Shown here: positions 16,139-20,326 of the stretch, in pieces
Layout: every line of letters starts with the position of its first letter
How positions within the stretch are numbered: position 1 is the first letter of the stretch
NCBI GenBank assembly: GCA_024699005.1
Contig: JAILQN010000102.1
Span: 1 to 20,326, forward strand
From: Clostridia bacterium
GTDB lineage: Bacteria > Bacillota_A > Clostridia > Oscillospirales > Acutalibacteraceae
DNA length: 20,326 nt
Direction: 5' to 3'
Position numbers and translations under genes: made by a program
Notes under the pieces: model-generated
What the model was told of the DNA's origin: nothing
Database searches by the model: none
What the model saw: only the letters and a program-made list of their open reading frames with translations

Positions 16139-16254
16139 GTCAGGAGTTTCCGTCAGAAGTCAGGAGTCGCGGTTCATTTTGCTCCGAAAAACGCAATAAC
16201 AGGATCAAAACCTTTTTAACTCCTCTCTCCTCACTTCAAACTCCTCACTTACCT
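16139..16254. repeat. Heptad element with conserved core (copy B)
   Basis: The left arm (16139-16172) has GTCAGGA GTTTCCG, one 6-base step, then GTCAGGA GTCGCGG. The core holds GCGGTTCATTTTGCT (16169-16183) and GATCAAAACCT (16203-16213), as in copy A. The right arm (16218-16253) is AACTCCT CTCTCCT CACTTCA AACTCCT CACTTAC, with CT at 16220, 16227, 16234, 16241 and 16248. The arms are mutual imperfect reverse complements (GTCAGGAGT against ACTCCTCAC). It lies between divergent nrdR and cca and ends 8 bases before the cca ATG. Confidence 0.8.
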
Positions 16255-16261
16255 TATCGAC

Positions 16262-17509
16262 ATGACCGACATACCATATTCAATCGATCTTCCTTCCCCC
16301 GTATCAAAAGTCCTCTCGCGTCTCAACGCCGCGGGATGCCGTGCTTACGTGGTCGGGGGCTGCACCCGCGACGCGATCATGGGCAAAACTCCCGCTGACT
16401 GGGACGTCACCACCGATGCCGCGCCGGACATAGTCAAGGAGATATTCGCCGACGAACGTGTGATCGAAACCGGAATACGCCACGGCACAGTAACTATCCT
16501 CTCCGGCGGCATGCAGATAGAAACAACAACCTTCCGCGTGGACGGCGAATACACAGACTCCCGCCATCCGGACACGGTCAGCTTCACACGTTCGCTGACC
16601 GACGATCTCTCCCGCCGCGACTTCACAATGAACGCCATCGCATACAATCCGAAGGAGGGTTTTCTGGACCCCTTCGACGGCATGGCGGACATCGGCAACG
16701 GTATCATCCGCGCGGTAGGCAGCCCAGAAAAACGGTTTTCCGAGGACGCTCTGCGCATAATGCGGGCGGTCAGGTTCTCGTCAACGCTCGGATTCGGTAT
16801 CGCCCCGGAAGCGGAAGAGGCGATAGATTCCTGCCGGGGGCTGCTGCTGAATATCTCTGTGGAAAGGATCGGATCGGAGCTTCTCAAGACCCTGTCCGGC
16901 AGCAATGCGGAAAACGCGGTCCGCGATCACGGCGGGATGTTCGCCGTGATCATACCGGAGCTTCGGCCGCTTATCGCCGACGATGCGCTCTGGACAAAGA
17001 CCGCAGCCGACGTCGCCGCTGTCGATCCCGAGGACTGCCTGAAGCTCGCCATGCTCTTCCTGCGCTCCGGCGAAGTAGTCTCAAAAATTCCGGTTATTTC
17101 CGCGAAGCTGAGCGCCGTTACGGCAAAGACCGCACTCAGACGTATGAAGTTCCCGAAAAAGACAATCCTGACCGTGTCTGTTCTTGTGGACGCATCCGGC
17201 AGGCCCGTCCCCGGCAGCAAACCGGATATAAAGCGGATGCTCAGGGATATCGGACCGGATAAATTCAACGGTTTCCTCAGAATAAAAACCGCCGTGGACG
17301 AAGACATAACAAAAGCGGAGAAACTGCTGAGCGAGATCGAAAGAAACCGCGAGCCGTATCTGCTGAAGCACCTTGCGGTCAAAGGTTCCGATATCCCCCT
17401 GAACGCCCCGGGCGGGACCACGGGCGAGATACTTTCCTCGCTCCTGGATCTTGTCATAGAGCACCCGGAGATGAACGACAGAGATACTCTGTTAAGCAGT
17501 CTCAATTAA
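16262..17509 (+). CDS. cca: CCA-adding tRNA nucleotidyltransferase
   Basis: A 415-residue class II nucleotidyltransferase that builds or repairs the 3' CCA end of tRNA. The palm has VVGGCTRDAIM (residues 31-40) and catalytic D46 and D48 in ADWDVTT. The neck and base-recognition motifs are RRDFT (118-122), DPFDG (136-140) and EDALR (161-165), the last a Watson-Crick-like template for CTP/ATP. CC-only and A-only enzymes share these motifs, so full CCA activity is probable but not certain. In clostridial relatives the C-terminal half has an HD phosphohydrolase motif (HDIGK type); here the matching place reads LAMLFLRSGEV, so the HD site appears lost. ATG 16262 has no visible Shine-Dalgarno, because the heptad arm runs to within 8 bases. 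A hairpin follows the stop. Confidence 0.92.
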   Translation: MTDIPYSIDLPSPVSKVLSRLNAAGCRAYVVGGCTRDAIMGKTPADWDVTTDAAPDIVKEIFADERVIETGIRHGTVTILSGGMQIETTTFRVDGEYTDSRHPDTVSFTRSLTDDLSRRDFTMNAIAYNPKEGFLDPFDGMADIGNGIIRAVGSPEKRFSEDALRIMRAVRFSSTLGFGIAPEAEEAIDSCRGLLLNISVERIGSELLKTLSGSNAENAVRDHGGMFAVIIPELRPLIADDALWTKTAADVAAVDPEDCLKLAMLFLRSGEVVSKIPVISAKLSAVTAKTALRRMKFPKKTILTVSVLVDASGRPVPGSKPDIKRMLRDIGPDKFNGFLRIKTAVDEDITKAEKLLSEIERNREPYLLKHLAVKGSDIPLNAPGGTTGEILSSLLDLVIEHPEMNDRDTLLSSLN

Positions 17510-17515
17510 CAACAC

Positions 17516-17545
17516 ACCGGCGTTTTCGGCGCCGGTATGCTGTTT
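17516..17545 (+). terminator. Terminator hairpin after cca
   Basis: The stem ACCGGCG (17516-17522) pairs with CGCCGGT (17530-17536) around a TTTTCGG loop, followed by ATGCTGTTTT. The stem is short but GC-rich, with a modest T-tract, 6 bases past the cca stop codon. Confidence 0.6.
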
Positions 17546-17559
17546 TGAAGGAGTATATT

Positions 17560-17601
17560 ATGAAAAACGAAAGGAGATATCCTGTTAGTTTTGAATTTTA
17601 A
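17560..17601 (+). pseudogene. Orphan gene start cut off by a heptad array
   Basis: GAAGGAG at 17547-17553 stands 6 bases before an ATG at 17560, an excellent translation start, yet the frame gives only 13 codons (MKNERRYPVSFEF) before TAA. The last codons are themselves part of the 7-base array that starts at 17582. The simplest reading is the 5' stub of a gene whose body was replaced or displaced by the array. A genuine 13-residue peptide or leader peptide is possible but has no other support. Confidence 0.35.
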
Positions 17602-17616
17602 GTTTTTGGTTTTTAA
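17582..17616. repeat. Heptad array, left arm of a long A/T-rich pair
   Basis: Five exact 7-base steps: CTGTTAG TTTTGAA TTTTAAG TTTTTGG TTTTTAA. Two purines recur every 7 bases (the AG-type pattern). The complement (TTAAAAACC ...) resembles the A-rich arm at 18306-18347, which faces it across the broken gene, and also the single arm at 5378-5420. Confidence 0.7.
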
Positions 17617-17673
17617 ATTCATAAAACCAAAAGCTCTCTTTCGTATACAATATCATTTAAGTGTAGTGTTTTT

Positions 17674-17732
17674 TTGCCCGATATATGAATAAATTGTAAA
17701 TTATTTTTTTAAAAATATACATTTCCGGGCAA
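17674..17732 (+). promoter_or_regulatory. AT-rich candidate promoter region within a TTGCCCG/CGGGCAA repeat
   Basis: TTGCCCG (17674-17680) and CGGGCAA (17726-17732) are inverted copies around 45 very AT-rich bases. Inside, TTGTAA (17694-17699), 16 bases, TATACA (17716-17721) could serve as promoter for the broken gene. The match is moderate and the role of the repeat is unknown. The rest of 17617-17798 shows no further feature. Confidence 0.35.
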
Positions 17733-17798
17733 TAAAGCATTGCATCATGATCAACGAATCTGTTATAAGAGCAATATCAAATGAAAGGTGCAAAGTCT

Positions 17799-18254
17799 GT
17801 GAAAACAACAAAAAATTCTTTGCAATTCTTATAACCGTTCTGATGATCATTTCGCTTTATTCCGCCGCGTTTGCAGAAGACGAAACCCGAGGCCCGATCA
17901 GAACGAGCGGCGACACACTTGAAAAGGCGACCTCTGCGTTGACCTCGCGTCGGTGAAGGACACGTATATCGGGATGGCCATCTGTCAGACCCTCTGCGAC
18001 TGCGTGCATCCCAAAGATGCGAACCGGAATGCCGGGGCGATCCTGAAGGCACATTCAACAACTATTCCGTCGCGGCGTGTGAGAAGCTTGCAGCTCTGTA
18101 TCCGGCCCTTCGGGACGCCGCTCTTCAGGAAAGTTACGAGGCATATCCCCGTTGGAGTATCGACGGGTTCTGCACCATCCGGAGAGCATGGAGCATTCTC
18201 TTTGATAAAGTCCCCGAAGCGCACCCGGAGCTCGCCAAATACCTTTCCGCATAA
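17799..18254 (+). pseudogene. Frame-broken secreted protein of unknown function
   Basis: AAAGGTG (17784-17790) precedes a GTG at 17799, whose frame gives VKTTK. A shift of -1 in the A run at 17810-17815 leads to the hydrophobic signal-peptide core FFAILITVLMIISLYSAAFA, ending in AED. A second -1 near 17922-17928 (GAAAAGGC) leads to GDLCVDLASVKDTYIGMAIC, then CDCVHPKDANRNAG. A third -1 near 18045-18049 (GAAGGC) leads to GTFNNYSVAACEKL ... PELAKYLSA and TAA at 18252-18254. Restoring one base at each place gives a single smooth protein of about 151 residues with a cleavable signal peptide and several Cys. I do not recognise the family. All three breaks need the same -1 correction at a short A run, which suits a decaying gene or base-calling deletions, and is less likely programmed frameshifting. 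The short uninterrupted frames here should not be annotated as separate genes. Confidence 0.7.
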
Positions 18255-18264
18255 GATCGACTGA

Positions 18265-18303
18265 ATGATCAGGACCGCCGGTTCAACCGGCGGTCCTGAT
18301 CAT
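18265..18303. terminator. Perfect 39-base palindrome between convergent genes
   Basis: Bases 18265-18283 (ATGATCAGGACCGCCGGTT) and 18285-18303 are perfect reverse complements around a single C; in RNA the stem would be about 17 bp with a TTCAA loop. It lies 10 bases past the TAA of the broken gene and 42 bases from the stop of the convergent GH3-family gene. As with the hairpin at 1207-1253, no T-tract follows on either strand. A two-way terminator is the likeliest role. Confidence 0.65.
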
Positions 18304-18305
18304 AT

Positions 18306-18347
18306 CCAAACACTAAACACTATAAACTAAAAACTAAAAACTCACTC
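18306..18347. repeat. Heptad array, right arm of a long A/T-rich pair
   Basis: Six exact 7-base steps: CCAAACA CTAAACA CTATAAA CTAAAAA CTAAAAA CTCACTC. The last one reaches the stop codon of the minus-strand GH3-family gene (18346-18348), so on that strand the array is AG-type and leaves the 3' end of the gene. It faces the left arm at 17582-17616; the two enclose the frame-broken gene and the palindrome. Confidence 0.78.
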
Positions 18348-20031
18348 ACCCGCTGATCTCTTCCTGCGAGAAGAAGTAATCCTCCCTCTCTTTGGTATTG
18401 ATGACCGCGACGGGCTTTACCTGATTGAGCACAACTCCGCGGGAGCGCAGCATCTCCTTATAACCCTGATACGCACCGTGCTTAAGCACTACGATCTTCG
18501 GATCGCCCAAGGTGTTCCAACGGCGGTATTTATCGTACTTCTCGTTGGCTATGGCAAGATTTTTGTCAAGCGCTTCTCGTATCGCGGGGATCTGATCTTC
18601 GGTCACGTCGCCTATGGGCTCGAACAGCAGAACGTAGCGGGATGGGGTGACGCCCGTGTCGGCGAAATAGGAGTGTCCCTCAATCTTTATGCCCAGGGAG
18701 TGCATGGTCTCGTCCACAGCCCAGTCGAGCATCTGGGTGGTGCTCTTCTCGTTGGCGACGTTCATATCCAGATTGCGGCGATAGACGAACTCCACTCTCG
18801 GGGTATTGTTGTGCATGCCGGTGACCTTGACCACGTCGTAAAGCCTGTATCTGTAAAGTCCGGAGCAGTTGGTGATGATAAGCTCGTATTCCCTGCCCTG
18901 CTCCAGCTCGTTGAGCAGCAGCGGACGCATGCCCTCAGGCGCGTCTACGGGCAGAAACTCAAAGAGGACGGACCTGGGCAGAAGCGCGTAGTCCGAAGCA
19001 TTCATCTCCACCGGCATGGCGAAAAAGCCCTCCGCGGCGGCGTAGCCCATATTGTGCATCGGCAGATCGTCCCCCAGCCAGCGGCGGGCGCGCTGCACGT
19101 ATATGGTCAGGGTAGAGCCGAACATACCGTAACCCCAGACGAGCTTCGGCCAGATACGCGGGCAGATGGGCGTCTCAAAGCCTTTTTCAAACTCGCGCCT
19201 GAGTTCCGCAGCCCGCTCCGGATCCGGTTTCAGCTTTTTCTCCAGTTCGGCGCGTATTTCGGGCGGACATTTGACGGACGGATCTATCGTGCCCTTCTCA
19301 ATATCGTCGCAGAGCATGGGCCATTTTTCCTCCATCGTCTCAAAGAAATTGGACAGCAGCGTAATAACGACGGATCCGATAAAGGTAACGTCCCTGCAGG
19401 GCAGAGCGAAACGCAGCTGCAGATAAACGGTATCCATCAGCTCCTCATGCTCCGGGTACATTATCTCGAGGGGCGAGGTGGTGAACCACTTTGAAAACGG
19501 CTTGAGATACAGCAGCGGTACCTGCCCGGCGCCGTTGGACATCATGCCGTTCTGCAGCTTGTGACCGGTGAGTATCAGCACCAGCGGCCCGTAAAGCCGC
19601 GGCACCTTTTTCCCGCGCTCCTTAAGGTACTCCGCCAGCAGCCCTTCGGGAGCCACGAGCCCCATAAAATAGGTGTTGCGGTTATCCTTGGAGCTTTTGG
19701 GCACCAGCTTCGGCTTACCCACGGAGCCGGAGGAGGCGCAGTAACGCGTGACCTTGAAATTCGTAAGCAGGTTCTTCTCTCCGTTTTCGATCTCCCTGTC
19801 CACGTAGGGGGCATAGTCGTCGTAATCAGTCAGCGGAACGATATCCTGATACTCGCGGATGGAGTGAACTTTGGAAAAGTTATGTTTTTTGCCGTACTCG
19901 GTGTCTTTGTTCTTCTCCATGAGCATAGTGAGCAGCTCCTGCTGGGCCTTCATGGGCTCGGTCGTGACTTTTTTATTCACCGCGTAAATGAGCTTTCCGC
20001 CCAGAACGCCGAAATCGGAAAAATGGATCAT
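18346..20031 (-). CDS. Bacterial GH3-family (auxin-responsive GH3 type) acyl-adenylating enzyme
   Basis: A 561-residue cytoplasmic member of the GH3 branch of the ANL (adenylating) superfamily. Plant GH3 enzymes join jasmonate, auxin or salicylate-type acids to amino acids through an acyl-AMP; bacterial members have no established substrate. The ATP loop is CASSGSVGKPKLVP (residues 98-111), motif II is YAAAE (330-334) and motif III is YRYRLYDVV (393-401), in the same order as in plant GH3. The end of the protein (KYRRWNTLGDPKIVVLKHG) is the usual GH3 terminus. The length fits the family (500-600). The start is ATG 20031 with GAGGACGG about 5 bases upstream. The gene has its own promoter, stands alone, and is convergent with the broken gene. 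Confidence 0.92.
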   Translation of the reverse strand: MIHFSDFGVLGGKLIYAVNKKVTTEPMKAQQELLTMLMEKNKDTEYGKKHNFSKVHSIREYQDIVPLTDYDDYAPYVDREIENGEKNLLTNFKVTRYCASSGSVGKPKLVPKSSKDNRNTYFMGLVAPEGLLAEYLKERGKKVPRLYGPLVLILTGHKLQNGMMSNGAGQVPLLYLKPFSKWFTTSPLEIMYPEHEELMDTVYLQLRFALPCRDVTFIGSVVITLLSNFFETMEEKWPMLCDDIEKGTIDPSVKCPPEIRAELEKKLKPDPERAAELRREFEKGFETPICPRIWPKLVWGYGMFGSTLTIYVQRARRWLGDDLPMHNMGYAAAEGFFAMPVEMNASDYALLPRSVLFEFLPVDAPEGMRPLLLNELEQGREYELIITNCSGLYRYRLYDVVKVTGMHNNTPRVEFVYRRNLDMNVANEKSTTQMLDWAVDETMHSLGIKIEGHSYFADTGVTPSRYVLLFEPIGDVTEDQIPAIREALDKNLAIANEKYDKYRRWNTLGDPKIVVLKHGAYQGYKEMLRSRGVVLNQVKPVAVINTKEREDYFFSQEEISG

Positions 20032-20066
20032 GATAATCCGTCCTCTCTTTTTTTTCCTGTTTTATT

Positions 20067-20095
20067 ATATTACCATATCCTGCGGTCGATTGCAA
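20067..20095 (-). promoter_or_regulatory. Sigma-A promoter of the GH3-family gene
   Basis: On the minus strand, TTGCAA (20095-20090), 17-base spacer, TAATAT (20072-20067). The transcript start near 20060 leaves about 28 bases to the ATG at 20031, which includes the Shine-Dalgarno. Confidence 0.72.
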
Positions 20096-20134
20096 CAACG
20101 AAAAGACAGACACAATTACATTTTTGTCACCTTA

Positions 20135-20156
20135 CCGGAATGGTGTTGCATTCCGG
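20135..20156. promoter_or_regulatory. Operator-like palindrome over the -35 of the lipoprotein promoter
   Basis: CCGGAATG (20135-20142) and CATTCCGG (20149-20156) form a perfect 8-bp inverted repeat with a 6-base spacer (GTGTTG). It covers the -35 hexamer at 20146-20151 of the promoter below, the usual place for a repressor that blocks RNA polymerase. It is GC-rich in an AT-rich gap. No regulator gene is in view. Confidence 0.65.
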
Positions 20157-20174
20157 GCAGTTATATGGTATATT
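20146..20174 (+). promoter_or_regulatory. Sigma-A promoter of the lipoprotein gene
   Basis: TTGCAT (20146-20151), 17-base spacer, TATATT (20169-20174). The transcript start near 20181 gives a leader of about 25 bases with CGGAGG at 20193-20198. Confidence 0.75.
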
Positions 20175-20205
20175 CTTTTCAACCCACAAAAACGGAGGTA
20201 TAAAT

Positions 20206-20326
20206 ATGAAAAAGCTTTTATCTGTCCTGCTGGTTCTGACGATTTGTCTCTGCTTTGCCGCCTGCGGCGGCGCCGGGACCGGAGAAGACGCAAGCGAAGC
20301 ACAGGCAAATGACGTGACCGCCGCCG
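20206..20326 (+). CDS. Lipoprotein, probably substrate-binding type (3' partial)
   Basis: The first 40 codons are in the window. ATG 20206 has CGGAGG at 7 bases. MKKLLSVLLVLTICLCFAAC is a lipoprotein signal peptide with lipobox CFAAC and C20 as the lipidated Cys, followed by GGAG and an acidic, Ala-rich flexible linker. In Clostridia this N-terminus is most often seen on ABC-transporter substrate-binding proteins, but the family domain is beyond the edge, so that is inference. It has its own promoter with an operator-like palindrome, which suggests inducible uptake. Confidence 0.8.
   Translation, partial: MKKLLSVLLVLTICLCFAACGGAGTGEDASEAQANDVTAA

Noticed and set aside
17953..18264. Separate 103-residue gene
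   Set aside because: Only its first part (to about 18045) looks like protein, and it continues a frame from upstream; it belongs to the frame-broken gene.

Overview
The window looks like a chromosomal stretch of an uncultured gut- or rumen-type Clostridia, probably Oscillospirales/Ruminococcaceae-like. The evidence is a fairly GC-rich coding sequence set against AT-rich sigma-A promoters (TTGACA/TATAAT type), a DUF4364 regulator, a Clostridia-style nrdR, a dockerin-bearing secreted protein, Gram-positive signal peptides and lipoboxes, and a DUF5696-like lipoprotein. No rRNA, tRNA, CRISPR array, transposase or phage gene was seen. The taxonomy is inference.

Layout. 1-1203 (+): 3' part of an AAA ATPase of the DUF4143 type, its N-terminus off the left edge. 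1301-2770 (-): MelB-like (GPH family) sugar transporter with a probable rare ATC start, divergent from 2916-4499 (+), a secreted protein with seven C-x9-C-x2-C repeats and a C-terminal dockerin. 4764-5363 (+): one-helix membrane protein of unknown role. 5437-7155 (+): cytoplasmic glycoside hydrolase family 2 enzyme. 7316-7867 (+): Nudix ADP-ribose pyrophosphatase type. 8028-9416 (+): secreted PHP-domain phosphoesterase. 9501-10679 (+): secreted protein of unknown role behind a near-consensus promoter. 10835-15477 (+): probable operon of a DUF5696-like lipoprotein, homoserine O-acetyltransferase (MetA family), DUF4364 protein and a Cof-type HAD phosphatase. 15589-16059 (-): nrdR. 16262-17509 (+): CCA-adding tRNA nucleotidyltransferase. 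17799-18254 (+): a secreted protein broken by three -1 frame changes. 18346-20031 (-): bacterial GH3-family (auxin-responsive GH3 type) acyl-adenylating enzyme. 20206-end (+): start of a lipoprotein with an operator-like palindrome in its promoter. The transporter, the GH2 hydrolase and the secreted/lipoprotein genes fit a carbohydrate-using commensal.

The most unusual signal lies between the genes. Nine sites carry short tandem arrays with a strict 7-nt period. The heptamer sequence differs from site to site but keeps one dinucleotide: left arms read (NNNNNAG)n and right arms read (CTNNNNN)n on the + strand. Six sites have both arms, facing each other, and each left arm best matches the reverse complement of its own right arm. 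Arms start within a few bases of stop codons and run up to ribosome-binding sites. Two elements flanking nrdR share a conserved core (GCGGTTCATTTTGCT ... GATCAAAACCT), with a partial third copy before the DUF4364 gene. One A/T-rich pair encloses the frame-broken gene. I know of no named bacterial element with this design; the closest known analogy is the STRR heptanucleotide repeats of filamentous cyanobacteria.
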